Assembly: GCF_000648615.1 (NCBI RefSeq)
Contig: NZ_JFZC01000101.1
Span: forward strand, 1-64,000
Origin: Sporolactobacillus terrae DSM 11697
GTDB taxonomy: Bacteria > Bacillota > Bacilli > Bacillales > Sporolactobacillaceae
DNA: 64,000 nt
Direction of reading: 5' to 3'
Part shown: positions 9,507 to 19,453 of the stretch, one piece after another
Numbering within the stretch: position 1 is the stretch's first letter
Layout of the letters: the number at the start of each line of letters is the position of its first letter
The notes under the pieces: generated by a model
Databases searched by the model: none
Seen by the model: only the letters and a program-made list of their open reading frames with translations
What the model was told of the DNA's origin: nothing
Program-made: the position numbers and the translations under genes

Positions 9507-10793
9507 TTAGCGAAATGGATTGCGCACCTCAATGGTTTGTGTGCGGTCCGGACCGACAGAGAACAGTGACAAACCGACTTGAGTCAGTTGTGCAATGCGT
9601 TCAATATAGTGACGCGCATTCGCCGGAAGTTCAGACAATGATTTTGCTCCGGTGATGTCTTCTTTCCATCCAGGCATTTCTTCGTAGACCGGTTCGCATT
9701 CGGCAAGGACATTCAGACTTGCCGGGAACTCTTCAATCAGCTTGCCTTTATATTTATAAGCTTTGCAGATTTTTACCGTTTCAAGTCCGGTAAGAACATC
9801 GACACAGTTAAGGGACAGATCCGTCAAACCGCTGACACGGCGTGAATGGCGGACAACCACACTGTCAAACCAGCCGACGCGGCGCGCCCGCCCGGTTACC
9901 GTTCCGTATTCATGGCCCACTTCACGAATTTGATCGCCAATCTCATCCTCTAATTCGGTTGGGAACGGACCATCGCCAACACGTGTTGTATAAGCTTTCG
10001 CGCAGCCGACAACATGATTGATTTTTGACGGACCGACACCGGCACCAATCGTCACACCACCGGCAACTGGGTTGGATGACGTTACAAATGGGTACGTGCC
10101 TTGATCAATATCAAGCATGCATCCTTGAGCGCCTTCAAACAGCACGCGTTTTCCAGCGTCAAGTGCGTCATTCAGAACAACGGACGTATCGCACACGAGC
10201 GGTTTCAGGCGTTCACCATAGCCAATATATTCATCATAGATGTCCTTAATATCAAAGCCTTCGCTGTCATAAAATTTCTCGAGAAGACGGTTCTTTTCTT
10301 TCAAGTTCTTTTCCAGTTTCGCACGGAATGTTTCCGGCTCAAGAAGGTCCGCCATCCGAATACCGACACGTGCCGCCTTGTCCATATATGCAGGGCCGAT
10401 TCCCTTCTGTGTTGTGCCGATTTTGGATGTGCCCTTGCTTTCTTCTTCGAGCATATCCAGTTTCAAGTGGTACGGGAGGATCAGATGCGCGCGATTGCTG
10501 ATCCGCAGATTCGTCGTGCGCACACCGCTTTCCATCATATAATCCAGTTCCTTGCACAACGATTTTGGATTGATCACCATACCATTGCCCAAAACGCAGA
10601 TCTTTTCGCTGTATAGGATCCCTGACGGCATCAACCGTAATTTATAGGTTTTGCCGTTCCAAACAATGGTATGCCCGGCATTATCTCCGCCTTGGTAGCG
10701 CGATACTACTTCCGAGTTTTCCGAAAGGTAGTCGGTAATCTTGCCTTTTCCTTCATCGCCCCACTGTGCGCCAACAACAACAACAGAAGACAT
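9507..10793 (-). CDS. purA: Adenylosuccinate synthetase
   Basis: Catalyses the GTP-dependent joining of IMP and aspartate to adenylosuccinate, the first committed step to AMP. The 428-residue cytosolic enzyme has the glycine-rich GTP site [11 protein letters not shown] at the N-terminus, [11 protein letters not shown], and the C-terminal [12 protein letters not shown]. Length is standard. It is monocistronic, with a promoter at 10851-10879 and its own terminator. guaB, the rival branch from IMP to GMP, lies at 46 kb on the other side of oriC. Confidence 0.97.
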   Translation of the reverse strand: MSSVVVVGAQWGDEGKGKITDYLSENSEVVSRYQGGDNAGHTIVWNGKTYKLRLMPSGILYSEKICVLGNGMVINPKSLCKELDYMMESGVRTTNLRISNRAHLILPYHLKLDMLEEESKGTSKIGTTQKGIGPAYMDKAARVGIRMADLLEPETFRAKLEKNLKEKNRLLEKFYDSEGFDIKDIYDEYIGYGERLKPLVCDTSVVLNDALDAGKRVLFEGAQGCMLDIDQGTYPFVTSSNPVAGGVTIGAGVGPSKINHVVGCAKAYTTRVGDGPFPTELEDEIGDQIREVGHEYGTVTGRARRVGWFDSVVVRHSRRVSGLTDLSLNCVDVLTGLETVKICKAYKYKGKLIEEFPASLNVLAECEPVYEEMPGWKEDITGAKSLSELPANARHYIERIAQLTQVGLSLFSVGPDRTQTIEVRNPFR

Positions 10794-10850
10794 TCATTTA
10801 GCCCCCAACTTTTAAAAAATAATATTTTAGTTCACTAAAGCCACTGTCTA

Positions 10851-10879
10851 GTCTAACAGGTAATTGCTTGAAAAGTCAA
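10851..10879 (-). promoter_or_regulatory. Promoter of purA
   Basis: Minus strand TTGACT (10874-10879), 17 bases, then TTAGAC (10851-10856), about 58 bases before the purA start. Confidence 0.55.
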
Positions 10880-10941
10880 TGTGGACACGAACATTAACAG
10901 GGTTATAATTATTTTTATTCGGATTCACGATATAATTCTAC

Positions 10942-12312
10942 TCATGCACCACGCGGAACATCCTCATCACTGTGTTTCCGATCAATATTCACGAATTTGC
11001 TGTACTCTTTAACAAAGGCCAATTCCACCGTACCAACCGGACCGTTTCGCTGCTTGGCAATGATAATTTCAATGATGTTCTGTTTTTCGCTTTCCTTGTT
11101 GTAGTAATCATCGCGATATAAGAAGGCAACAACGTCGGCATCCTGCTCAATACTTCCGGATTCACGGATATCGCTCATCATCGGCCGCTTGTCCTGACGT
11201 GCTTCGACACCACGGGACAGCTGGGACAGCGCGATAACCGGGACGTCTAGTTCTCTGGCCATCTGTTTCAACATTCGCGAAATTTCCGAGACCTCTTGCT
11301 GCCGGTTTTCCTGACGGCCGGAACTCCCCGAGCCCATGATTAGCTGAAGATAGTCAATGACAACCATATCCAGACCTTTTTCCTGCTTCAGGCGGCGGCA
11401 TTTTGAACGGATATCGTTGACCCGCACACCAGGGGAATCATCGATATAAATGCCGGCACGTGACAGACTGCCCATCGCCATCGTCAGCTTTTGCCAGTCC
11501 TCATCTTCCAGCTTTCCGGTTCGCAGTTTTTGCGCATTAATATTCCCTTCTGCACACAACATACGCATCGCCAATTGTTTGGCTCCCATTTCAAGACTGA
11601 ATATCGCCACATTGGCCTCATTCTTAATGGCAACATTCTGAGCAATATTTAACGCAAAAGCCGTTTTTCCGACCGATGGACGGGCAGCGACGATGATCAG
11701 ATCGCTTTTTTGAAAGCCTGCTGTCATCCGATCGAGTTCCAGAAAACCGGTCGGTGTCCCGGTAACATCATCCTGCCTGCTCTGAAGCATTTCAATGTTA
11801 TCGTATGTTTCCATCAAAACATCTTTAATGGCCTGAAATTCACCGCTGCGCTTTCTTTCGGCAACCTCCAGTATCCTGCGCTCCGCATCATCAAGCACGG
11901 TTTCGATGCCGTCCTCGCTTGTGTAGCCCTCGGAAACAATTTGCGTCGCTGTTCGAATCAGACGGCGAAGGGTTGCTTTCTCCGCCACAATCGAACAATA
12001 GTACTCGATATTTGCAGCGGTTGGTGCGGAATCGGCCAGTTCGGCGAGATAGGAAACGCCGCCGACCTCTTCCAGCCGCTTCGAGGACTGAAGGGCATTG
12101 GTGACCGTGACAACATCAACCGGTTCATTCTTTTCCGAAAGCTCAAGCATGACGGAGAAAATGAGCTGGTGGCTTGTGCGGTAAAAGTCTTCAGGAATCA
12201 ACACTTCCGACGCAGTGATCACCGATGAAGGTTCTAGGAAAACGGCGCCGAGAACAGCCTGTTCGGCTTCCATATTATGGGGCGGAATCCGATCCGCAAA
12301 TAAGTCACTCAT
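10942..12312 (-). CDS. dnaB: Replicative DNA helicase DnaB (named DnaC in B. subtilis)
   Basis: Hexameric ring helicase that unwinds DNA at the fork. The 456 residues show the N-terminal DnaB domain (PPHNMEAEQAVLGAVFLEP), a linker, and the RecA-like C-terminal domain with Walker A (ARPSVGKTAFALNIA), Walker B (MVVIDYLQLIMG) and the arginine-containing LSQLSRGVE region. No intein or insertion is seen. It follows rplI with about 105 bases between, including the rplI terminator, so it has its own promoter. Confidence 0.97.
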   Translation of the reverse strand: MSDLFADRIPPHNMEAEQAVLGAVFLEPSSVITASEVLIPEDFYRTSHQLIFSVMLELSEKNEPVDVVTVTNALQSSKRLEEVGGVSYLAELADSAPTAANIEYYCSIVAEKATLRRLIRTATQIVSEGYTSEDGIETVLDDAERRILEVAERKRSGEFQAIKDVLMETYDNIEMLQSRQDDVTGTPTGFLELDRMTAGFQKSDLIIVAARPSVGKTAFALNIAQNVAIKNEANVAIFSLEMGAKQLAMRMLCAEGNINAQKLRTGKLEDEDWQKLTMAMGSLSRAGIYIDDSPGVRVNDIRSKCRRLKQEKGLDMVVIDYLQLIMGSGSSGRQENRQQEVSEISRMLKQMARELDVPVIALSQLSRGVEARQDKRPMMSDIRESGSIEQDADVVAFLYRDDYYNKESEKQNIIEIIIAKQRNGPVGTVELAFVKEYSKFVNIDRKHSDEDVPRGA

Positions 12313-12373
12313 GTCGCTCCTCCTTTAGAAAATTCCGGTTTCACACGCATCTCTCAATGCACAGTAATAACCG

Positions 12374-12411
12374 TAAAAATCCGCCAAACGCACAGACGCG
12401 CCGGGCGGATT
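12374..12411 (-). terminator. Terminator of the gdpP-rplI transcript
   Basis: AATCCGCC pairs with GGCGGATT on the minus strand, followed by TTTTACGG, just past the rplI stop. Confidence 0.8.
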
Positions 12412-12417
12412 CAAGGC

Positions 12418-12861
12418 TTATTCTTCAGTGACATGAACCTTTACCTTAGCAAGAACTTTCGGATGAAGCTTCAACGGTACGTCGGTAAAGCCCAGTGTCC
12501 GAATCGGTTCCGGCAAATCAATTTTGCGTTTATCAATGCTGATATCCGCCTTTTTCAAGGCTTGCGCGATTTGTTTGCTGGTAATTGAACCGAACAACCG
12601 ACCGCCTTCACCGGATTTTGCTTTCAGCTCAATCGTCATTTTTTCAATTTTTGCTTTGAGTGCTTCTGCCCCATTGCGTTCATTTTCTGCGCGTTCTTTT
12701 TGCTTCTTTTTTTGCGCATTTAACATGCTTAAGCTCCCCTTGTTTGCTTCTACTGCCACATTTTTGGGGAGGAGATAGTTGCGTGCATAGCCTTCGGAAA
12801 CCTCTTTAATTTCACCGGCTTTTCCCTTTCCTTTGACATCTTTCAAGAATATCACTTTCAT
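12418..12861 (-). CDS. rplI: 50S ribosomal protein L9
   Basis: L9 binds 23S rRNA at the base of the L1 stalk. The 147-residue protein has the N-terminal signature [20 protein letters not shown] and [15 protein letters not shown], the long connecting helix rich in Lys/Glu, and the C-terminal domain ending KVHVTEE. Its start abuts the stop of gdpP, so the two are co-translated, as in B. subtilis. Confidence 0.97.
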   Translation of the reverse strand: MKVIFLKDVKGKGKAGEIKEVSEGYARNYLLPKNVAVEANKGSLSMLNAQKKKQKERAENERNGAEALKAKIEKMTIELKAKSGEGGRLFGSITSKQIAQALKKADISIDKRKIDLPEPIRTLGFTDVPLKLHPKVLAKVKVHVTEE

Positions 12862-14841
12862 TTAGGACAAACCTCCTTCAAGATACAAATCGACCGCTTT
12901 TTTCACGCGATCCACGGCCCCTTCCAGCGTGATGTCCGCCATCTGAGTCGCCGCATTATTTAAGTGACCGCCGCCGCCCAAGCTTTCCATAATGATCTGA
13001 ACATTCATATCGCCAAGCGACCGGGCACTGACACCAATCAATCCATCTTTGCGTTTGCCGATGACAAACGAAGTCCGGATCCCTTCCAGCATCAGTAACG
13101 TATCGGCTGTCTGCGCAAGCAGTACCTGATCGTAGGTTTGATCTGCTTCACCCACTGCAATTGCAGCATTCGATTTATATAATTCGGTCTTTCGAATCAA
13201 TTTTGCCCGCTGATTGAATTGATCCAAATCATCACTGAGAAATTTCTGCACCAGTATTGTATCGGCGCCATGTGCGCGCAAATACGAAGCGGCATCAAAT
13301 GTTCGAAAACCGGTGCGCAGCGTGAAATTTTTCGTATCCACCGCGATACCACCGAGCATTGCCGTTGCTTCAATGACGTCAAGCGGCCGTTCATTCGGTT
13401 GATACTTAAGTAGCTCTGTAACCAATTCAGCTGTTGAGGATGCATAAGGCTCCATATAGACCAAAACGGAATCTTTAATAAATTCTTCTGCGCGCCGATG
13501 GTGGTCGATGACAACGACGCGATGTACATCAGCGAGCAGCGATGGCGCGGCAACCATGGACGGTCGATGCGTATCCACCACAACCATCAAGGTACGTTTG
13601 GTCATCTGATCCGCCGCACGTTCTGCGGTAATAAAATTGGACCATAAATTTTTCTGCTTTTTCAATTCTTCAATGAGTTTGGAAATCCCGGAGACATTGT
13701 GCGCATCATCCATAATAATCTTGGCGCTCCGCCCATTGGCATGGGCTATTTTCAAGATACCGATGCACGAGCCAATTGAATCGAGGTCAGGTGCCTGATG
13801 GCCCATAATCATAACCTGATCGCTTTCCAGCATCAATTCAGACAGCGCATGTGAAATCACGCGAGCACGTACACGGGTGCGTTTTTCAACCGGGTTTGAT
13901 TTTCCGCCGTAGAAACGAACATCACCATCCGGACGTTTGATTACCGCTTGATCGCCGCCGCGTCCAAGACCCAAGTCCAAAGCAGATTGCGCGTAGCTCC
14001 CCAAATCTTCCAAAGAAGTGCTTCCCGCACCGACGCCAATACTCAAAGTCAACGGGATATGACTGAGCGGAACGGTGATTTCTCGAACCTTGTCCAGAAT
14101 CGAGAAATGTTCATCCTCAATTGCCTGAAGCAACCGTTCGTTCAAAACAGCTAGAAAGCGGTCTGAAGCAGTTCTGCGCAAGTAAATGCCGTGTTCAGTC
14201 GCCCAATTTTTAATAATAGAAGTCGTCTCGTTATTAATTGTACTGCGCACCTGATCTTCCAGACCTTGCGTCACTTCATCATAATTATCAAGGAAAATGA
14301 GAGCCAGAACCGTTTTTTCATTGTAGTAGTGCTTCTTAATTTCCAACGTATCCGTGATATCGTTAAAATAAATCAGCCGGTCCGAACGTCTTAAACGCAC
14401 CCGGTACTGGCGATCATTAATCGAAATAATCGTCGATTCGTTATCCGAAGCAATCAGCTTCACCAACTGTTCGGAAATCTCGCTCAACGGGCGGCCGATC
14501 ACGGTTCGTGCTTCTTCATCAGCAATCGCATTCAGGGAAGTATTGCACCACTCGACCCGGTTTGATTCATCATAGAGCAGAATCCCGATCGGCATATTCA
14601 GTAATACTTCATCGCCGACTTTTTTTATCCGGTAAGACAAACCGGCCACGTATTGAACCAATTCCCTGTCAAATTGTCGCTCATTGACCAAGAACCACGA
14701 GACCGACAGAATCAGAAGCACAAGTCCGGCGAGCGACAGCAGCCAATTTAAGAAAGCAATAAAGACAAGAAACAGTAGACAAAGGAGACCGATTACGATC
14801 AAAAAATCGCCGCGCCACCGATGTTTAAATTGATTCGCCAA
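12862..14841 (-). CDS. gdpP: Cyclic-di-AMP phosphodiesterase GdpP
   Basis: Membrane enzyme that hydrolyses c-di-AMP to pApA and so affects osmotic balance and wall integrity. The 659 residues contain two N-terminal membrane helices (about 13-50), a PAS domain (ILLYDESNRVEWCN), a degenerate GGDEF domain without a canonical GGDEF motif, and DHH/DHHA1 domains with MGHQAPDLDSIGS, VVDTHRPSM and VVIDHHRR. The C-terminal GGGGHLNNAA motif is intact. It lies between yybS and rplI. Confidence 0.96.
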   Translation of the reverse strand: MANQFKHRWRGDFLIVIGLLCLLFLVFIAFLNWLLSLAGLVLLILSVSWFLVNERQFDRELVQYVAGLSYRIKKVGDEVLLNMPIGILLYDESNRVEWCNTSLNAIADEEARTVIGRPLSEISEQLVKLIASDNESTIISINDRQYRVRLRRSDRLIYFNDITDTLEIKKHYYNEKTVLALIFLDNYDEVTQGLEDQVRSTINNETTSIIKNWATEHGIYLRRTASDRFLAVLNERLLQAIEDEHFSILDKVREITVPLSHIPLTLSIGVGAGSTSLEDLGSYAQSALDLGLGRGGDQAVIKRPDGDVRFYGGKSNPVEKRTRVRARVISHALSELMLESDQVMIMGHQAPDLDSIGSCIGILKIAHANGRSAKIIMDDAHNVSGISKLIEELKKQKNLWSNFITAERAADQMTKRTLMVVVDTHRPSMVAAPSLLADVHRVVVIDHHRRAEEFIKDSVLVYMEPYASSTAELVTELLKYQPNERPLDVIEATAMLGGIAVDTKNFTLRTGFRTFDAASYLRAHGADTILVQKFLSDDLDQFNQRAKLIRKTELYKSNAAIAVGEADQTYDQVLLAQTADTLLMLEGIRTSFVIGKRKDGLIGVSARSLGDMNVQIIMESLGGGGHLNNAATQMADITLEGAVDRVKKAVDLYLEGGLS

Positions 14842-14998
14842 AATGTGTCAGCTCCCACAGGCCGCATGAAAATGCTACGGTCACGCCTCAAAACATTCCT
14901 TTAAAAACGAATGATCATAAGGCAGTACACGTCATCATGCTTCATTTTGCGTGCACAAACAGCCGTTACCGTTTGCTCGCAAAACTGAAACGGCCAGA

Positions 14999-15946
14999 TC
15001 AATTATGACTTTTTCGACCAATCCTCTTGCGAAGATCGAAACCCAAGTCAATTATACCCAATATACGTACCAATTGCAGTAGCAAGAATCCAAACATACC
15101 GATGAGGATGGTTAGTGTAATCGGCACAATTAACGGGAATTTTTTCATATGCGCATAGTAATAAATCAAACTGAGTCCCTGAACTGCAAGCAGAATTTGT
15201 AAAATCACATCAATATTGAGCACAGCTGTAAACAGTGGCGTTTCCTGATCGATACCGAACCAGCCGATAAAAAGAACCGCCAGATACAGCCAGATAATGC
15301 TTCTCGGCACTTGCCAGAGACGGAACGGCACCCAGCGCGGCGCATCAATCTTTAATTTGCGTAAAATCGGCAAGGCAATTAAAATCACAATGAAGGCATA
15401 GAAAACTCCGGCCATGATCAGGATCACCGGCGTCAGAAGAAGCAAATGATTCATTTGCGTCCGAATTTGCGCCATTAGTTCATCTGCATTTTGCTCCATC
15501 ATCGGCTGCATCTGCTGAATGGTTTGATTGAGCGAATCATTGAGATTCGACTGGAAAACAGTTACCGGGTTAAAGTGAAAAGCCAGAACGGAAATTGCCA
15601 AATAAACGATCAGCACGACAATGTTGGTCAGGCTGCCGGCAAGTAGCAAGGCAAATGCGGATTTTTTTGCCTGCAACATGTAACCCAGCGCCCCACCTAA
15701 TATCATGAAGAAAATTGGCAATAGCGAATAGAGCGAATGATCTGCAAAAACCAAGAACAGAACACCCAACGCGAATGTACATAGTGATGCTTTCCAACCG
15801 TCTTTTGCGCCAAGATACATTAACGGAAGTGGAATCAACCATATCGAAAGTAAAGACAAATACGGTACGAAAAAGGTAAAAACAAGCAACAAATATAATA
15901 AAATCACAGCAAGCGCCCCGCGAAGCAGAACGTTTCGATCAGTCAT
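14999..15946 (-). CDS. yybS: YybS, DUF2232 multi-pass membrane protein
   Basis: Conserved membrane protein of unknown function found next to gdpP in Bacillales. The 315 residues contain about eight membrane helices, in which the N-terminal half resembles substrate-binding components of ECF transporters. I choose ATG 15944-15946 (MTDRNVLLRGALAVIL): TGAGGGGTG lies six bases upstream, whereas an upstream start would place it inside the coding region. It is the first gene of the leftward yybS-gdpP-rplI group; 150 bases separate it from gdpP. Confidence 0.85.
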   Translation of the reverse strand: MTDRNVLLRGALAVILLYLLLVFTFFVPYLSLLSIWLIPLPLMYLGAKDGWKASLCTFALGVLFLVFADHSLYSLLPIFFMILGGALGYMLQAKKSAFALLLAGSLTNIVVLIVYLAISVLAFHFNPVTVFQSNLNDSLNQTIQQMQPMMEQNADELMAQIRTQMNHLLLLTPVILIMAGVFYAFIVILIALPILRKLKIDAPRWVPFRLWQVPRSIIWLYLAVLFIGWFGIDQETPLFTAVLNIDVILQILLAVQGLSLIYYYAHMKKFPLIVPITLTILIGMFGFLLLQLVRILGIIDLGFDLRKRIGRKSHN

Positions 15947-16172
15947 AATGACACCCCTCAGGCTTAGGCTGGACGGTTTGAACAACCGCCTTTAAACACG
16001 TTCGTATGGGCTTCATTATGCCCAAATGCCCCAAATACAGGCAGAGAAGAGAATGGGGAATGACGATTTTGCATCAGCGCAAGCGCTTCCCAACATCGAC
16101 AAAATAAGCGGGAAATCCCATGCCTTTCATTATAATACAAAAACACTTTTGATTTAAAGACCAAGTTGTTTC
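15947..16172. other. Intergenic region upstream of yybS, nothing recognised
   Basis: Divergent spacer between yybS and the promoter of the cation-efflux gene. I see no gene, repeat or clear yybS promoter. Confidence 0.5.
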
Positions 16173-16201
16173 TTGCATTTTATTGATCAGATTCATATAA
16201 T
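16173..16201 (+). promoter_or_regulatory. SigmaA promoter of the cation-efflux gene
   Basis: TTGCAT (16173-16178), 17-base spacer, perfect TATAAT (16196-16201). It would start a leader of about 220 bases before the coding region. Confidence 0.75.
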
Positions 16202-16349
16202 AAAACTGTTATTTACTGCGTAAGTAAGCGTTTCACTATTATAATCCTCATCTTATCTTCGCCTGTTTCTATTCCCGGCGGCCTTTTTGATGGATGAGCG
16301 AGAGCTGGTATTCCCATGGGCGTACAAACCATTACAAATAAATTTTTAA

Positions 16350-16382
16350 AAAGGCGATCCGCGTGCGGATTGCCTTTTCTGT
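16350..16382 (+). terminator. Intrinsic terminator within the leader of the cation-efflux gene
   Basis: AGGCGATCCGC pairs with GCGGATTGCCT across a 2-3 base loop, followed by TTTCTGTTTCC. It lies downstream of the promoter at 16173 and about 45 bases before the start codon, so it would cut off transcription unless prevented. An attenuator or riboswitch is inferred; no known class was recognised. Confidence 0.65.
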
Positions 16383-16427
16383 TTCCTAAATTGCCTCAAG
16401 CAAACAATTTAAGGAGCGTGAATCATT

Positions 16428-17363
16428 ATGACCTATGAAGGCCCAAAAGCATTGCTTACCGCATGGGTCAGTCTGGTAAGCAACCTACTTCTGACATTGC
16501 TTAAACTGATCTTTGGATTGGTTTTCCATAGCACCGCACTTGTCGCCGATGGCGTCCATAACGGGGGCGATGTGATCGCCTCAATTGCAACAATCGGTTC
16601 CATGAAACTTTCTAACCACCCGGCAGATCGCGAACACCCCTACGGGCACGGCAAGGCAGAGGATCTGTCCACAGCCTTTATCTCGATTATTCTGATTGCT
16701 GCGGCCTTGTTTCTCACCTTTGAAGCGATTAAAGCGCTCTTTGCCCCTGCTTCACCAATCAGTGTCTGGGCATTCGGGGCAGCGCTTGTATCCGCCTTAT
16801 GGAAGTGGCTATTGTATCGATACACAAACAAAGCCGCCGTACGTTATCACAGCAAGAGTCTGCGTGCGACAGCATCGGATCACCTTGCCGATATTTATGC
16901 ATCGATTGCTGCAGCCATTGGTTTGGGCATTAGCTGGATTGGAAGCATCCTGCATATTCCTTACACCCACTACGGTGATCCACTTGCCGGTATTGTGGTC
17001 TCACTTTTGATTTTTCGAATTGCGGTAATCATGATTATCAAAGCATCGAATGTATTAATGGAGAGCAGTGTTGACGCAACGACCCAAGAAAAGTACAGCG
17101 CCGTGATCCTCTCCTTTCCTGAAGTCAAAAAAATAGACATTCTCCGTGCCCGTGAACACGGGAATGCCGTATTGATTGATGCGCAAATTCGCATCCCAGG
17201 TTCCTACACCATTCAGGAAGGGGATGACTTAACCGAAGCCATACGCTCAAAGATGTTGCAAGCCTATCCAGATGTTGAAGAAGTATTGATTCATATTAAT
17301 CCTTGGTACGAAGACCAGGAATTAGTGGAACCGGACTCTGTCCCTCACTTGGATCAGAAATGA
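16428..17363 (+). CDS. Cation diffusion facilitator (CDF) family metal efflux protein
   Basis: Exports divalent metal ions in exchange for protons. The 311 residues have about six membrane helices, with STALVADGVHNGGDV in helix 2 and DHLAD in helix 5 as metal sites, the loop motif DREHPYGHGKAE, and a C-terminal cytoplasmic domain holding VEEVLIHINPW. The helix-5 DxxxD pattern is more usual in manganese than zinc exporters, so Mn(II) is a possible substrate (inference). The ribosome-binding site is AAGGAG. A terminator-bearing leader precedes it. Confidence 0.93.
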   Translation: MTYEGPKALLTAWVSLVSNLLLTLLKLIFGLVFHSTALVADGVHNGGDVIASIATIGSMKLSNHPADREHPYGHGKAEDLSTAFISIILIAAALFLTFEAIKALFAPASPISVWAFGAALVSALWKWLLYRYTNKAAVRYHSKSLRATASDHLADIYASIAAAIGLGISWIGSILHIPYTHYGDPLAGIVVSLLIFRIAVIMIIKASNVLMESSVDATTQEKYSAVILSFPEVKKIDILRAREHGNAVLIDAQIRIPGSYTIQEGDDLTEAIRSKMLQAYPDVEEVLIHINPWYEDQELVEPDSVPHLDQK

Positions 17364-17460
17364 CGAAATTCACTTTTTCGTTTATAGTATTAGTAACGAA
17401 TTAGAGAGATCTTTAACGCTTAGTCGCGGCTAAAGATTTCCACCCCGAGGTGAACATACA

Positions 17461-17937
17461 ATGGATGAACAAATTGGCATTACTGTATTTGTTGGCACAG
17501 AAGAACTATCCGTATCGATTGATGACGTTCAGGAAGTTATTGAGCCTGTTCCTGTTCTGAGTGTACCTGTGACACACTGCTTTTTTACGGGACTCATTTC
17601 ATTAAGAGGAGCGATTATTCCGCTTGTGGATTTGCACTCTGTTTTACATGAATCGCCGAGTCTTTTTACGAATAAAGATAAAAAATACATCATCTGCCGT
17701 TCGGGTCAAAAAAGTATTGCCATCTACATTGACTCCGTCGGCGACACTTTTTCCTTCACTTCCGATCAAGTCAGCGCCCCTGCAAACGACAAGACGGTAC
17801 TCCAGCAATTGGTAAGCGGGCAAATTCGCTTAGCAGATCGGGAATTGCCGCTGCTTTCTATTGCGCGCGTCATTGCTTACACGTCAGAACTGAATGCAAA
17901 ACAGCGTGAGCAACTAGGCTATCTTGCGGTGCACTGA
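17461..17937 (+). CDS. CheW-domain protein
   Basis: A 158-residue protein made almost entirely of a CheW-like domain: LSVSIDDVQEVIEPVPVL, then GLISLRGAIIPLVDLHSVL, typical of the adaptor fold that links receptors to the CheA kinase. No receiver domain follows, so it is CheW-like and not CheV. There are no chemotaxis genes nearby, so it may act as an orphan coupler. Codon use resembles its neighbours. It starts with ATG after CGAGGTG; a small hairpin (17408-17439) lies in the spacer upstream. Confidence 0.85.
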   Translation: MDEQIGITVFVGTEELSVSIDDVQEVIEPVPVLSVPVTHCFFTGLISLRGAIIPLVDLHSVLHESPSLFTNKDKKYIICRSGQKSIAIYIDSVGDTFSFTSDQVSAPANDKTVLQQLVSGQIRLADRELPLLSIARVIAYTSELNAKQREQLGYLAVH

Positions 17938-17982
17938 TTGATTTTTTAATGAAGGAACAACCTTTAACAGGAGGAGTTGTTT

Positions 17983-18630
17983 ATGGGGATTCATAAATAT
18001 TTTCAAAGCTTATCGGACCTGGAAGGCATTTACCGCTGTCCAGGTGTTTTTAAATATCAAGAACATTCCGTAGCCAGTCACTCATTTAAAGTGGCGACCA
18101 TTGTTCAATTTCTCGCAACAGTCGAAGCTGAAAACGGACAAAATATAGACTGGAAAACCGTTTATGAAAAAGCAATCAACCACGACTATTCCGAACTGTT
18201 TACCGGTGATATTAAGACGCCCGTGAAGTACGCTCTTCCGAAACTTCGCGAGTTGTTCTCTCAAGTTGAAGGATCAATGACGCAGGAATATTTGGATAAA
18301 GAATTTCCGGAACCGTTTCGCTCGGAGTATGAAGCACGCTTTAAAGAAGGAAAAGATCGCTCGCTTGAGGGACGGATTCTGGCTGTTGCCGATAAAATTG
18401 ATCTGCTCTATGAATCCTATGGTGAGATCCAAAAGGGCAATCCAGAACCACTTTTCTTTCAGATCTATAAAGAAGCCCTTTCCTCAATTATACAGTTCAA
18501 TGATATGGTCTCCGTACGCTATTTCATTGATGTGATTCTCAAAGAAATGATCGAGGAGGAAATCACCTCGCATACACGCATTAAATCCATAACCCTGCAT
18601 TTATTGAAAGATGATCTACATCGGCACTAA
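17983..18630 (+). CDS. YfbR-like HD-domain hydrolase
   Basis: HD-superfamily metal-dependent phosphohydrolase; the E. coli relative YfbR removes phosphate from deoxyribonucleoside 5'-monophosphates. Metal ligands are visible as EHSVASHSFKVA (His), INHDYSELFTGD (His-Asp) and VADKIDLLYE (Asp). I choose the ATG at 17983 (GIHKYFQSL…), seven bases after AGGAGG; a TTG six bases earlier is too close. The product has 215 residues. A hairpin at 18687-18718 follows. Confidence 0.85.
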   Translation: MGIHKYFQSLSDLEGIYRCPGVFKYQEHSVASHSFKVATIVQFLATVEAENGQNIDWKTVYEKAINHDYSELFTGDIKTPVKYALPKLRELFSQVEGSMTQEYLDKEFPEPFRSEYEARFKEGKDRSLEGRILAVADKIDLLYESYGEIQKGNPEPLFFQIYKEALSSIIQFNDMVSVRYFIDVILKEMIEEEITSHTRIKSITLHLLKDDLHRH

Positions 18631-18686
18631 TTCATCTTGGCAATACCAGTCCGAATGTTCTTAGCTCGCCCATCGATTAAACAACA

Positions 18687-18718
18687 GCCCCATCGAAGGT
18701 TTGAATCTTTGATGGGGC
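18687..18718 (+). terminator. Probable terminator after the HD-domain gene
   Basis: GCCCCATC(A)AA… inverted repeat: GCCCCATCGAAGG pairs with CTTTGATGGGGC. No strong T-run follows directly, so strength is uncertain. Confidence 0.5.
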
Positions 18719-18801
18719 AGCACATTTTGCTTGATTCCCCATCAAATCTTCCCTATGATAAAGTAAATGTGTCTGTTTTATGACAAAAGGGGTTGCCTGA
18801 T

Positions 18802-19371
18802 ATGCAAAAACAAGTGGACATTCAGGATGTCAAAGACAACGCGCGCCATAATAAGCGTTACATCGTGTCCATTCTTTCTTTTTCTATGGTTGCAGACGCG
18901 CTGATCCTGTTGCTTTTCTTCGCACCGTTCATCGGATATAAAGGGCATATTGGATTTGATGTTTACCTGCTTCCTCGATTTAATGCAGTATTTAATAGTT
19001 TTACTTTTATTTTTCTTGTCGCCGCACTGCTCGCGATTATGAAGAAGAAAATTAATGTTCATCGCGGATTTATTCTTGCCGCATTTACATCAACATTGCT
19101 TTTCTTGGTCTCGTATCTGGCCTTTCACTACCTTGCCCCGCCGCCGCATTACGGAGGCGTCGGCATCATCCGCCCGATCTATTTCTTTATCTTGATTACG
19201 CACAGCGCACTGGCCGCTTTGGTCGTTCCGCTCGCTCTGCTTTCTCTTGTATGGGGCTGGACGATGCAAGTGAACAAACACAAACGGATTGTGCGCTGGA
19301 CGATGCCAATCTGGCTCTATGTCAGTCTGACCGGCGTTATTGTGTACCTCATGATGGCACCTTATTATTAA
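18802..19371 (+). CDS. DUF420 membrane protein (CtaM/YozB family)
   Basis: The family includes B. subtilis CtaM (YozB), required to assemble heme A–type cytochrome oxidases. The 189 residues form five membrane helices; HYLAPPPHYGG and the His-containing FILITHSALAALVVPLALL region are the family hallmarks. ATG 18802 (MQKQVDIQDV) is preferred, with AAAGGGG nine bases upstream; the TTG at 18793 lies next to that site. No oxidase genes are nearby. A strong terminator follows. Confidence 0.85.
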   Translation: MQKQVDIQDVKDNARHNKRYIVSILSFSMVADALILLLFFAPFIGYKGHIGFDVYLLPRFNAVFNSFTFIFLVAALLAIMKKKINVHRGFILAAFTSTLLFLVSYLAFHYLAPPPHYGGVGIIRPIYFFILITHSALAALVVPLALLSLVWGWTMQVNKHKRIVRWTMPIWLYVSLTGVIVYLMMAPYY

Positions 19372-19380
19372 GCGAAAGAG

Positions 19381-19411
19381 AAAATCCTCGCAGAATTTGC
19401 GAGGATTTTTG
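19381..19411 (+). terminator. Terminator after the DUF420 gene
   Basis: AATCCTCGCA…TGCGAGGATT hairpin followed by TTTTGCG, ten bases after the stop codon. Confidence 0.9.
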
Positions 19412-19453
19412 CGCTTCATGGTGCAAGAAAAATCGAGCAAAAAGTGCCCGGTC

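Noticed and set aside
16205-16400. yybP-ykoY manganese or NiCo riboswitch
   Set aside because: I looked for their conserved cores before the cation-efflux gene and did not find them; only the terminator is clear.
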